Source: Frigoribacterium faeni (lineage in GTDB: Bacteria; Actinomycetota; Actinomycetes; Actinomycetales; Microbacteriaceae). From it: a DNA stretch of 32,358 nucleotides. Under the pieces are notes generated by a model, which was not told where the DNA came from, searched no databases, and saw only the letters and a program-made list of their open reading frames with translations. Made by a program: the position numbers and the translations under genes. Numbering within the stretch: the first letter of the stretch is position 1; each line of letters begins with the position of its first letter. Location: positions 1 through 32,358 of the forward strand of contig NZ_BJUV01000032.1 in the NCBI RefSeq assembly GCF_007988805.1, in the 5' to 3' direction. This document shows positions 7,587-14,308 of this stretch, piece after piece.

Positions 7587-7896
7587 ACGGGTTCTCGTCC
7601 TCCATGGGGCGGCGCTGCTCGATGATGCGATCGCCGTCGGTGGCCGACCAGCGGGCGACCAGTCGTCGTGCGATGGGCAGCGGGCACGGGATCGTCAGCG
7701 AGCCCGTGCGGCTCACGATCGTCAGCCGGGCGGCTCCGGCACGGCCGCGGTGCCACATGCGCGAGATGTCCATCGCGACTCCGCCGTCGCCGCCGTCTTC
7801 GCGGCGGGGCTCGGTCATCTCGAGGGTGAGGCGGTTGCCCAGCACGCTGACACGGTAGACGACCCCGTCGTCGCTCCAGGTCTCGGCGTTTCCCAC
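7585..7896 (-). CDS. Hypothetical protein, putatively SOS (LexA) controlled
   Basis: A 103-aa protein of no family I recognise. It is predicted mostly beta in the first third (VVYRVSVLGNRLTLEM), acidic in the middle (EPRREDGGDGG), then basic. It has no signal peptide or membrane helix. The GTG start at 7896 is exactly six bases after a TATCGT -10 element, so the message is probably leaderless. Between that -10 and a TTTACA -35 sits the palindrome CGAACGGGTGTTCG, matching the actinobacterial LexA box. The gene is therefore likely induced by DNA damage. It is not next to any repair gene. Its 3' end abuts the Fic remnant. Confidence 0.72.
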   Translation of the reverse strand: MGNAETWSDDGVVYRVSVLGNRLTLEMTEPRREDGGDGGVAMDISRMWHRGRAGAARLTIVSRTGSLTIPCPLPIARRLVARWSATDGDRIIEQRRPMEDENP

Positions 7897-7902
7897 CCGA
7901 CA

Positions 7903-7932
7903 ACGATACGAACGGGTGTTCGATGCTGTAAA
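7903..7932 (-). promoter_or_regulatory. LexA-type operator inside a leaderless promoter
   Basis: On the minus strand: -35 TTTACA (7932-7927), 18 bases, -10 TATCGT (7908-7903), six bases, GTG start (7896). The LexA-type palindrome CGAACGGGTGTTCG (7909-7922 in plus-strand reading) fills most of the -35/-10 spacer and touches the -10. Both half sites CGAAC/GTTCG are perfect, with the 4-base spacing known for the Gram-positive/actinobacterial SOS box. Confidence 0.8.
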
Positions 7933-7996
7933 GCCAGGCCACCCTCAGTCGGGGTCGACATGCGTAAATCGGACAGCCGAGGAGGCGCGGCGCCCG

Positions 7997-8025
7997 TTGT
8001 GCGGGCCCGGCGACCGTCGTAGTGT
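7997..8025 (+). promoter_or_regulatory. Promoter of the leaderless upstream ORF before the FBP gene
   Basis: TTGTGC (7997-8002), 17 bases, TAGTGT (8020-8025), then six bases to the GTG at 8032. Spacing fits a housekeeping-type promoter whose transcript would start at the GTG itself. One copy of the GAGGAGGCGCGG word (7979-7990) lies just upstream. Confidence 0.65.
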
Positions 8026-8031
8026 TCCCCC

Positions 8032-8109
8032 GTGACCATCCCCCTCCGCACTGCGACGCCCGTCGGGCGTGAGGGGGTCGTCGGCGCCTTCTGCGCCGAC
8101 TGCAGGTAG
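8032..8109 (+). CDS. 25-aa leader peptide ORF with C-terminal Cys-x-x-Cys
   Basis: GTG to TAG, reading MTIPLRTATPVGREGV then VGAFCADCR. The start is placed where transcription should begin (TAGTGT plus six bases), so translation would be leaderless. Codons 21 and 24 are Cys, directly before the stop. The stop overlaps the first of two hairpins that lie between this ORF and the FBP gene 105 bases downstream. The arrangement resembles an attenuation leader in which ribosome position at Cys codons chooses between RNA folds. Being so short, its translation is inferred, not shown. Confidence 0.6.
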   Translation: MTIPLRTATPVGREGVVGAFCADCR

Positions 8110-8180
8110 AGGCGACGCCTCCGATCCATCCGCGCCGCGCCTCCCGGGCCCTCCATCCCGGTCGAGGCCGAGGCGGCGCG
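8109..8180 (+). promoter_or_regulatory. Possible attenuator: mutually exclusive hairpins before FBP gene
   Basis: Hairpin 1 pairs GAGGC (8109-8113) with GCCTC (8117-8121). Hairpin 2 pairs the CGCGCCGC..GCCTC stretch (8131-8143) with GAGGCGGCGCG (8170-8180), with a small bulge. The same GAGGC and GCCTC blocks can swap partners, so the two folds can exclude each other. This is what an attenuator needs; function is inference. Confidence 0.5.
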
Positions 8181-8214
8181 TCCCCTCCTGCCTGCTCACA
8201 CGAGAGAGATCACC

Positions 8215-8739
8215 ATGCTTCCCCTGACCGAGAAGACCATCCGCGCGTCGTTCGCCAACGCGAGTCGCCGCGAGACTGCCGACCTGACCCTGCCCGCCCG
8301 TTTCGACGAGATCGACTGGGCCGACCTCGAGTTCCTCGGCTGGCGCGACCCGAAGCTGGCACGCCGCGCCTACGTCGTCGTGCCGCTGGGCGCTGTGCCC
8401 GAGACCGGGAGCACGGCGGATGAGCCCGGGCTGATCGGCGTCGTGCTGAAGCAGGCCGAGGCCTCCCCCCGGGCGCGCGCCCAGTGCACCTGGTGCCAGG
8501 ACGTCCGACTGCCGAACGACGTCGTCTTCTACAGCGCCAAGCGGGCCGGTGCGGCGGGTCGCAACGGCGACACCGTGGGCACGCTGGTCTGCGCCGACTT
8601 CGAGTGCTCGGCGAACGTGCACGTCGCGCCGCCCGAGGCCTACCTCGGCTTCGACGTCGAGGCCGCCCGCGCCGAGCGCATCGCGAGCCTGCGCGACCGG
8701 GCGGCCGGCTTCGCCCGGAACGTCGCCCAGCGCACCTGA
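8215..8739 (+). CDS. FBP domain protein (FusB-like treble-clef zinc finger, EF-G binding)
   Basis: A 174-aa protein of the FBP family, named for the FusB/FusC-type C-terminal zinc finger. FusB proteins bind elongation factor G and free it from stalled, fusidic-acid-locked ribosomes; actinobacterial relatives carry the finger and are thought to bind EF-G too. Four metal-ligand Cys are seen: C91 and C94 (CTWC), C126 and C131 (VCADFEC). The N-terminal half is helical with WADLEFLGWRDPKLARRAY. The ATG at 8215 follows the ribosome site GAGAGAG (8202-8208). Expression may be set by the Cys-ended leader ORF and hairpins upstream. A long palindrome begins 34 bases after the stop. Confidence 0.85.
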   Translation: MLPLTEKTIRASFANASRRETADLTLPARFDEIDWADLEFLGWRDPKLARRAYVVVPLGAVPETGSTADEPGLIGVVLKQAEASPRARAQCTWCQDVRLPNDVVFYSAKRAGAAGRNGDTVGTLVCADFECSANVHVAPPEAYLGFDVEAARAERIASLRDRAAGFARNVAQRT

Positions 8740-8773
8740 CCCGGGCCGGCCGGCCCCGGCCCCGGCCCGGATG

Positions 8774-8833
8774 AAACCACGTTCCGGCGATGAAACCACG
8801 TCGTTCCGTGGTTCCATCGCCGGAACGTGGTTT
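8774..8833. repeat. 60-bp palindrome, family with the one at 32160
   Basis: Arms 8774-8800 and 8807-8833 (27 bases) are reverse complements with one mismatch, loop of six. Each arm holds the block AAACCACG twice. The palindrome at 32160-32223 has the same internal blocks, so the two are one family. It lies between the FBP gene and the convergent GMC gene and could stop transcription from either side. Confidence 0.9.
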
Positions 8834-8834
8834 C

Positions 8835-8918
8835 GCACCGGGCAAACCCGCACCGGGCAGCCGGCACCGGGCCAACCCGCACCGGGCAGCCGGCACCGGG
8901 CCAGCCCGCACCGGCCCC
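8835..8918. repeat. 29-bp GC-rich tandem repeat
   Basis: Nearly three copies of a 29-base unit made of two halves (gcaccgggccaaccc and gcaccgggcagccg). It fills the rest of the gap before the GMC gene stop at 8925. No role is evident. Confidence 0.75.
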
Positions 8919-8924
8919 GCCGGC

Positions 8925-10481
8925 TCAGGCCGCGGTGCGCGCCGCCAGGAACCTCTCCGCCGTCCGCAGCCCCAGCGCCATGATCGTCAGCGCCGGGTTG
9001 GCGACGACCGCGCTCGGGAACACCGAGTTGTCGCACACCCAGAGGTTCGGCACGTCGAAGCTGCGTCCGTCGGCGTCGACCACGGCGTCCGCCGGGTCGT
9101 CGCCCATGCGGCAGGTGCCGATCGTGTGCGCGGTGCGCTGGAGCACCATCGTGTCGATGGCGCCGGCCGCCTCGACGATCGCCGTCATGGTGCGGATGGC
9201 GTGCTCGTCGATGGCCTCCTCGTTCGGCCCGGTGCTGAACGAGACGACGGCCTTGGGGATGCCGAACTCGTCGAGCTCGTCGGACAGCTCGAGTCTGTTC
9301 ACGTCGCTCGGCAGGCACTCGGCGTTGATGCCGACCCCGGCGAGGTGGCGGTAGTCCTCCATCGCCTCGACGATGTCGTCGCCCCAGAGACCGGCCCCGC
9401 GGGCGAGCGTCGTGGCGAGGGTGAGCGGCATGACGCCGAGGCTCTGGATGAGGTAGCCGCCGACGAAGTCGGCGTCGTCGGGGCGCAGGGTGTCCTCGGT
9501 GATGATCGACGACGGGTAGCCGCGGTGGCTGCGGATCTCCTCGGGGAACCGGCCCCAGACCTGGGTCGCCCCGTGCGCCATGAAGTTGCGACCCACCTGG
9601 CCGCTGCTGTTGGCGAGTCCGGTGTGCAGCAGCAGGCGCGGAGTCTCGATGCCGCCGGCGCAGAGGAAGAGCGCCCTGGTGCGCTGCCGGTGCTCGACGC
9701 CGTCGCGCGTGTAGACGACGGCCGAGACCTCGCCGGCCTCGTCGAGCTCGATGCCGTGCACCATCGACCCGGGGCGGATCTCGGCGCCGTGCGCGACGGC
9801 GGATGGCAGGTAGGTGGTGTCCATGCTGACCTTGGCGCCGTTCCGACAGCCCTGGTGGCAGCTGCCGCAGTTGACGCAGGCGTGCCGGGTGCCGACGTGC
9901 TCCTGCTGGCGGTCGACGGTCGTGACGGCGACGGGGCCGTCGGTCGCCCGGATGCCGAGGGCCTCGCAGCCGCGGATCATCATGTCGGACGACGCGTTGC
10001 GCGGAGCAGGCGGCAGCGCGTAGCGCCGCGAGGGATCCCACGGGTAGTCGGCGGGGCCCGCGACGCCGACGAAGGCCTCGACGCGTTCGATGTACTCGAT
10101 CAGCTCGGCGTGCTCGATCGGCCAGTCGACGCCCTCGCCGGTGAGGCTCTTCAGCTTCAGGTCGCGTTCGTCGGGTCGCGGGGTGAACGCGCCCCAGTGC
10201 AGCGTCGACCCGCCGACGCCCTTGCCGCTGTTGTTGAGGCCGAAGGCGGTCGGCTTCTCGCCGCTGCTGAGGCGTTCGTCCATCCAGTTGATGGCGACGG
10301 CCTCGGTCTCGTCCTGCGTGAACTGCTCGGGGTCGAAGTTCGCCCCCGCCTCGAGCGCCACGACGTGCAGGCCCTGGGCGGCGAGCGTGCTGAGGATCGG
10401 CGCCCCGCCGGCCCCGGTGCCGATCACGACGGCGTCGACGATCTCGTCGTCGGAGTAGGTGGTCATCTGGTCGAGGTTCAT
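8925..10481 (-). CDS. GMC family oxidoreductase (gluconate/sugar dehydrogenase-type large subunit)
   Basis: A 518-aa FAD enzyme of the glucose-methanol-choline family. The FAD dinucleotide motif is GTGAGGAP at 21-28; the GGSTLHWGAF segment follows at about 90-100; a Cys-rich stretch CVNCGSCHQGC lies at about 200-212; the C-terminal domain has HTIGTCRMG and NPALTIMALG, carrying the catalytic His/Asn pair expected in the family. Such enzymes with a separate small subunit oxidise sugars, sugar acids or other alcohols and hand electrons to a membrane acceptor; substrate unknown. The start ATG at 10481 overlaps the stop of the upstream subunit gene (ATGA). No twin-arginine signal is visible, so export would depend on a partner or does not occur. 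Confidence 0.87.
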   Translation of the reverse strand: MNLDQMTTYSDDEIVDAVVIGTGAGGAPILSTLAAQGLHVVALEAGANFDPEQFTQDETEAVAINWMDERLSSGEKPTAFGLNNSGKGVGGSTLHWGAFTPRPDERDLKLKSLTGEGVDWPIEHAELIEYIERVEAFVGVAGPADYPWDPSRRYALPPAPRNASSDMMIRGCEALGIRATDGPVAVTTVDRQQEHVGTRHACVNCGSCHQGCRNGAKVSMDTTYLPSAVAHGAEIRPGSMVHGIELDEAGEVSAVVYTRDGVEHRQRTRALFLCAGGIETPRLLLHTGLANSSGQVGRNFMAHGATQVWGRFPEEIRSHRGYPSSIITEDTLRPDDADFVGGYLIQSLGVMPLTLATTLARGAGLWGDDIVEAMEDYRHLAGVGINAECLPSDVNRLELSDELDEFGIPKAVVSFSTGPNEEAIDEHAIRTMTAIVEAAGAIDTMVLQRTAHTIGTCRMGDDPADAVVDADGRSFDVPNLWVCDNSVFPSAVVANPALTIMALGLRTAERFLAARTAA

Positions 10482-11524
10482 CGCACGGCCTCCATGGTCG
10501 GCTCCCACTGTTCTCGTCGGTCGGCGCCGAGCAGGTCGAAGCCCTGGAAGAGCGCCCCGCCGGGACCGCCGTTGGCGAAGCCGTCGAAGCCGATGCGCTC
10601 CATCGTGGCCGGGTGGGCGAGCCATCCGCGCACGAGGTCGACGCGGGCGTCCTCGAACCAGAGCTGCATCTGCTCGGCGGTCAGCTCGCCGTCGGCCGGT
10701 TCGAACTCGCCGGCCACGATGGCCGCCACGCGGGCCTTCCGATCGGCGGTGTCGAGGAGGCGCAGGTCGGCCAGGGCGTCGAGCCCGCGACGGTAGGCCT
10801 CGGCGTCGGGCGGCAACGCGGCGTTCCGCCAGCCGTCGCTGGCGCCGGCGGCCTGGTCGGCGTCGATCCGGGCCGCGAGGTCGATGGCGGCGTCGGGTGA
10901 CGGCGCCCGCTGCGGCACCACCAGATCGGCGACGAGCCGGAGGGTGTCGAGCTGCGTCGTGGTCAGCACCTGCGGCTGGTACCCGGGATCGTCGGCGAGG
11001 GCCCGTCGGGCGAGGATGGCGCGGGTCTGCGGGCTGGTGTGCGTCGAGGCGATCACGTCGGCGAAGTCCCGCGAGGCGGCCGGGCCGTGCCCGGCGTGGT
11101 CGCGCCAGAACGACGTCACGGCCTCGGCGAGTCCGTCAGCGTGGTCGATCACGGCGTCGTCGACCAGGAGGGTGGGGACGTCGAGGCGGTCGCCCGCGGA
11201 CGCCGACCCGACGAGCACGAGACCGGCGAAGCCGAACAGCCCGGCCTCGCCGGACATCGTCATCGCCGCGACCTCGGAGGCGACGGCGCCACCCGATCCG
11301 TGGGCGGCCAGCAGCCAGCGGGCGGCGCCGGAGGCGCGGACGGCCCGGACGACGGACGTCGCGCGGTCGTCGCCGACCGCGTCGACGGCGGGCAGGTCGA
11401 CGACGACCACGTCGAAGGTCTCGGTGAGGATCGATGCGGTGGACGCCGACACGTCGGCCGTGGGGTCGGTGTCGCGCAGCGCGACGAGCGCGGGTCGTGG
11501 CGCGGCGGTGGGATCAGGGGACAA
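10478..11524 (-). CDS. Hydrolase-like domain fused to gluconate 2-dehydrogenase subunit 3-like domain
   Basis: A 348-aa protein in two parts. Residues about 1-180 look like an alpha/beta hydrolase or thioesterase fold (VVVVDLPAVD, WLLAAHGSGGAVASEVA as a degenerate nucleophile elbow, DVPTLLVDDAVIDH). Residues about 185-340 match the gluconate 2-dehydrogenase subunit 3 type (LTTTQLDTLRLVADLVVPQR, EAYRRGLDALADLR, RVAAIVAGEF, FEDARVDLVRGWLAHP). In known systems subunit 3 is a separate small protein that helps export or assemble the GMC subunit; here it comes with an extra domain. The TTG start at 11524 is backed by GAGGAG seven bases upstream. It overlaps the GMC gene by four bases, so the two are made together. 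Confidence 0.75.
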   Translation of the reverse strand: MSPDPTAAPRPALVALRDTDPTADVSASTASILTETFDVVVVDLPAVDAVGDDRATSVVRAVRASGAARWLLAAHGSGGAVASEVAAMTMSGEAGLFGFAGLVLVGSASAGDRLDVPTLLVDDAVIDHADGLAEAVTSFWRDHAGHGPAASRDFADVIASTHTSPQTRAILARRALADDPGYQPQVLTTTQLDTLRLVADLVVPQRAPSPDAAIDLAARIDADQAAGASDGWRNAALPPDAEAYRRGLDALADLRLLDTADRKARVAAIVAGEFEPADGELTAEQMQLWFEDARVDLVRGWLAHPATMERIGFDGFANGGPGGALFQGFDLLGADRREQWEPTMEAVR

Positions 11525-11680
11525 CGGTGCTCCTCGGAAGTACGGCCTCGGGTGGAGGCCCGTCCGACGATACGTCGGTCGCAGCGCCGTGGGCCGCCTC
11601 GTTCACAGGCCGCGGGAAGCCTGCGCGTGTGCACGACGGTGGGGAGGGGGGAGCCGGGGCCGGGGAGGCCCGTGAAGGCC

Positions 11681-11732
11681 CCTCGGATCGTCCTTGATCC
11701 GAGGAACCCCCGTCGAGGTTCGGGTCCTCGAC
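11681..11732. other. Two adjacent hairpins
   Basis: CCTCGGATC (11681-11689) pairs with GATCCGAGG (11696-11704) over a six-base loop; GTCGAGG (11712-11718) pairs with CCTCGAC (11726-11732). Both flanking genes are transcribed away from them, so they do not end either known gene; they may belong to a leader RNA of the GMC operon or be relics. Confidence 0.6.
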
Positions 11733-11746
11733 ACGTGCCGACCATG

Positions 11747-11764
11747 GGGTAAAGCGCTTGTCCC
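11747..11764. promoter_or_regulatory. LacI-family operator-like palindrome
   Basis: GGGTAAAGCGCTTGTCCC is symmetric at 14 of 18 positions around a central CG with the AAGCGCTT core typical of LacI-family regulators of sugar genes. The nearest genes are the GMC dehydrogenase operon (start 223 bases away) and the sigma factor gene (230 bases away). A sugar-related GMC operon is the more natural target, but the distance is large. Confidence 0.5.
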
Positions 11765-11993
11765 GACGGGTCTCGGGTACCCGCCGGTGAGGGCGGCGCT
11801 CGGGCCGACACGGGATGACGATGCATCCGAGCGTTCCTTCGGAGCCGAGGGCACCCCCGATTGGGGGGATCTCCGCCGGTTCGCGATTCGGATAGGCGCC
11901 CGGATCGGCGGCCCAGGGCTCCATGCAGACGCATAATCTCGAACGGGAGCCGAGGCGCAGTGTCCGGCTGCGGTTCGACGAGGAGGGCGGCCG

Positions 11994-12596
11994 ATGACGA
12001 TCCACGATCTCCCGGCCGTGCCCGCCGGGTCGGACGCGGTCGACGACGACGAGCTGCTCGCCCGTGTGGCCGCAGGCGACCGCCGGGCGTTCCGTGAGCT
12101 CTACGACCGGACGGCCCCGCGCCTCCTCGGCCTCGTCCGTCGGGTGCTCGTCGACCCGGCGCAGGCGGAGGAGGTCGCGCAGGACGTGTTCCTCGAGGTG
12201 TGGCAGACGGCGTCGCGGTTCGACGCGGGCCGCGGTCGGGCGCTGGGCTGGATGCTCACGATGGCCCACCGCCGCGCCGTCGACCGGGTGCGCGCCTCGC
12301 AGGCGTCACGCGAGCGCGACCTCGCGGTCGGCGTGCGGGACGTCGAGGCTCCCCGCGACGTCGTGTCGGAGCGGGCCGAGATCACCTGGGAGCATCGTCG
12401 CGTCGTCCGTGCGATGCGGGCCATCACCGACCTGCAGCGGGAGGCGATCGAGCTGGCCTACGCGCACGGCCTCAGTCAGTCGGAGATCGCGGAGCGGCTC
12501 GGGGTGCCGATCGGCACGATCAAGACGCGCCTCCGCGACGGGATGATCGCGCTGCGGCGGGAGCTCGTCCCGGCGTCGGAGCGATCCGTGGCCTGA
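11994..12596 (+). CDS. ECF sigma factor, SigK-like (ECF19 group)
   Basis: A 200-aa sigma factor. Region 2 spans about 20-90 ([55 protein letters not shown]) and region 4 about 135-190 ([29 protein letters not shown] with its helix-turn-helix, then [11 protein letters not shown]). These match the SigK/ECF19 group, which in mycobacteria is held by the redox-sensitive membrane anti-sigma RskA. No rskA lies next to it here: the following gene is convergent, five bases from stop to stop. The ATG follows GAGGAGGG. The word CCGCGCCTCCTC (12117-12128) lies inside the gene, encoding PRLLG. Confidence 0.88.
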   Translation: MTIHDLPAVPAGSDAVDDDELLARVAAGDRRAFRELYDRTAPRLLGLVRRVLVDPAQAEEVAQDVFLEVWQTASRFDAGRGRALGWMLTMAHRRAVDRVRASQASRERDLAVGVRDVEAPRDVVSERAEITWEHRRVVRAMRAITDLQREAIELAYAHGLSQSEIAERLGVPIGTIKTRLRDGMIALRRELVPASERSVA

Positions 12597-12600
12597 GCGA

Positions 12601-12915
12601 TCAGATGACCTGTTCGATCAGTCGCACGTGGCTGGTGGCGACGCGCGTGGGTTCGCCGGCGAACGCCGCGGCACGCGAGTCGCTGGCGAGGTAGGTCTCC
12701 TCGACGGCCGTGAACGCCTCGGCGTCGCCGGGCACGCTGACGGCCCAGACGAACTGGTTGACCTCGCGGTCGGCGTAGGCGAACTCGATGGTGAAGCCCT
12801 CGGCCTCGCGGGCGGGGACGATCCGGGCCTCGAACCAGGCGACGAAGTCGTCGAGCACGCCGTCGACGAGCTCGTAGCGGCGGAGTTGGATCGTCTTCTC
12901 TGCGGTGCTGGTCAT
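12601..12915 (-). CDS. NIPSNAP family protein
   Basis: A 104-aa protein of the NIPSNAP/ABM-like ferredoxin-fold family. It shows the typical opening TIQLRRYELVDGVLDDFVAWFE, the middle FTIEFAYADREVNQFVWAVS, and a closing hydrophobic strand VATSHVRLIEQVI. The family consists of small dimeric proteins of unknown role in bacteria; some relatives are monooxygenase-like. The start ATG at 12915 is six bases after TAGGCT (12922-12927 in plus reading), a leaderless arrangement, with no ribosome site. It is convergent with the sigma gene and lies downstream of marR on the same strand. Confidence 0.82.
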   Translation of the reverse strand: MTSTAEKTIQLRRYELVDGVLDDFVAWFEARIVPAREAEGFTIEFAYADREVNQFVWAVSVPGDAEAFTAVEETYLASDSRAAAFAGEPTRVATSHVRLIEQVI

Positions 12916-12990
12916 GTCGGCAGCCTAGGCCCCGAGGAGCCGGCCCCCTGGAATGCGATGAGGCGACGTCTCCTCTCCGATGCCCGTGGT

Positions 12991-13473
12991 TCAACTCCGG
13001 CGAGGGAAGCGAGCGAGCGCAGCGCTCATGTTCTGCAGCGCCGCCAAGGTCGTCTCCCGCTCCTGGGGGGTCACCCCGTCGGCGACCGCACGCCAGTAAC
13101 GGATGCCGACGGCGTTCGCCGTCTGCATCCCCTCGGGGGTCAGGCCGAGGATCACCTCTCGACGGTCGCGCCCGGAACTCCGCTGGACGAGGTGCATGTC
13201 GACGAGCTGGTTCACGAGATTCGTGACGGAACCGGGTGTGAGGTTCAGCGCGTCGGCGAGTTGCCGGGACGTGTTGCTCCCGTGCACCGAGAGGTGGGAG
13301 ACGGCCTGGAACTGGGTGCGGCTGAGCCCGAGGGCCTCGGCCTCTTCGGCGTTCACGTCGCTGCTGACCTGCTGGAGATGCCGGAGGGCGATGAGGATCC
13401 GGACGACGTCATCGCCCGCGTCCGTCACGTCGGGATCGGTCTCGCTCAATTTCTCACCTCGGATGCTTGACAT
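12991..13473 (-). CDS. MarR family transcriptional regulator
   Basis: A 160-aa winged helix-turn-helix regulator. Helices 1-2 lie at about 20-60; the recognition region reads TSRQLADALNLTPGSVTNLVNQLVDMHLVQR, followed by the wing SSGRDRREVILGLTPEG and a C-terminal dimerisation helix. MarR proteins usually repress their own gene and a neighbour and respond to aromatic ligands or oxidants. The ATG at 13473 gives the best family length; an in-frame GTG at 13494 is possible. Upstream lies a TATGAT -10 and a TTTGA-aaa-TCAAA repeat just after it, fit for autorepression. Likely neighbours under its control: NIPSNAP (76 bases downstream). Confidence 0.87.
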   Translation of the reverse strand: MSSIRGEKLSETDPDVTDAGDDVVRILIALRHLQQVSSDVNAEEAEALGLSRTQFQAVSHLSVHGSNTSRQLADALNLTPGSVTNLVNQLVDMHLVQRSSGRDRREVILGLTPEGMQTANAVGIRYWRAVADGVTPQERETTLAALQNMSAALARFPRRS

Positions 13474-13489
13474 CGATCGACGTCGGTGT

Positions 13490-13523
13490 TTCACTTCGTG
13501 AACAGTTTGAAAATCAAATCATA
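13490..13523 (-). promoter_or_regulatory. marR promoter and candidate operators
   Basis: Minus-strand TATGAT (13523-13518) is a good -10. Directly after it lies the inverted repeat TTTGA-AAA-TCAAA (13506-13518 in plus reading), and 16 bases further TTCAC-TTC-GTGAA (13490-13502). Both would sit at or just past the transcription start, where MarR binding blocks transcription. This stretch is clearly more A+T-rich than its surroundings. Confidence 0.55.
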
Positions 13524-13747
13524 CGAGTCATCTCAGCGACACCGGATGCGTCACGCTTACCCGAACGCCGGGCATCCTGGTGCGGCATCACCCAGCTCCG
13601 AGCGCCTCCCCCCGCGTTCGAGCACGGCTCGCCCGATCGGGTGATGAGGGCTGCGGGCCCGGCGGTGGACACTCCTGCCGGGCCCCAGTCCATTCTTCCG
13701 CCGAATCTCGCGCGACCTCGCGTCCTGAGAGCCATTCCCGCCTGCTG

Positions 13748-14104
13748 TCAGTAAGGCAGGTGCAGTAAGGCGGACAGCGCGGCGACGAACGGGAGGACGC
13801 CGACCGCCGCGGACACGGCGGCGATCCAGATCGCGGCCGTCCGCGCGGGGAGGTCTCTGAGCAGCACCGACGCGGCGATCCCGCCGAGCGCCAGAGGGAA
13901 CGTCCCCAGGGTCGCGTAGAACGGCCACGAAAGCGGAGCCCAGGCCTCTGCGCTCTCGCCCATCGCGTCGATCGAGACGATCAGGCCGGCGACCACCGCG
14001 ACGACCTCGATGAGCGGAGGCAGGGCGATGAGCGACTCGCGCACGATCCGCCGACGATCCCGTCGGGCTACCCGTCCGCGTCCCTCGATCGCCTCGTCCC
14101 CCAT
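13748..14104 (-). CDS. Small membrane protein, unknown function
   Basis: A 118-aa protein with a basic N-terminus (RGRVARRDRRRIVR) and three predicted membrane helices (about 28-50, 60-82 and 88-114). No conserved motif is recognised. The ATG at 14104 lies six bases after TACTGT (14111-14116 in plus reading), so its mRNA is probably leaderless. It lies 254 bases upstream of marR on the same strand, separated by the marR promoter. Confidence 0.72.
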   Translation of the reverse strand: MGDEAIEGRGRVARRDRRRIVRESLIALPPLIEVVAVVAGLIVSIDAMGESAEAWAPLSWPFYATLGTFPLALGGIAASVLLRDLPARTAAIWIAAVSAAVGVLPFVAALSALLHLPY

Positions 14105-14151
14105 GCGTCGACAGTAATCCCGCTTCGCACCCGGCCGACCCGGTTAACGAC

Positions 14152-14179
14152 CACGAGCCTCCCGAGGGGGAGGCTCGTG
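14152..14179. terminator. 12-bp perfect hairpin, probable terminator of the small-ORF cluster
   Basis: CACGAGCCTCCC (14152-14163) pairs perfectly with GGGAGGCTCGTG (14168-14179) over a 4-base loop. Read on the minus strand it follows the three small ORFs (last stop 14309) and is trailed by gtcgttaacc, moderately T-rich. Confidence 0.65.
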
Positions 14180-14308
14180 CTGCGGATCCTCGTCGGCGTC
14201 CCACGCTGTGGGCCGCTGGTACGGATCGGATGCTCCGGGGTGGGCCCGGTGCGGGACGCGTGCCCGGCAGGGCACCCGTGGGTCTGTCGCTCGAGGCCGA
14301 GCGGAGGG

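Larger units (their letters stand above)
11525..11993. other. 469-bp gene-free divergent intergenic region
   Basis: No convincing ORF. It holds: a TATCGT -10 candidate for the GMC operon (minus strand, 11567-11572 in plus reading); two adjacent hairpins (11681-11704 and 11712-11732); a LacI-type palindrome (11747-11764); a CCCCC-gatt-GGGGG palindrome near 11850-11865; and TAATCT (11934-11939), a -10 candidate for the sigma factor gene. Confidence 0.6.

Noticed and set aside
7945-10041. 698-codon minus-strand frame over FBP and GMC genes
   Set aside because: Antisense/out-of-frame shadow; both underlying genes have clear motifs in other frames.
11694-11936. 80-codon plus-strand frame in the gene-free region
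   Set aside because: No ribosome site or -10 at leaderless distance, low-complexity composition, and it runs over hairpins and dyads.
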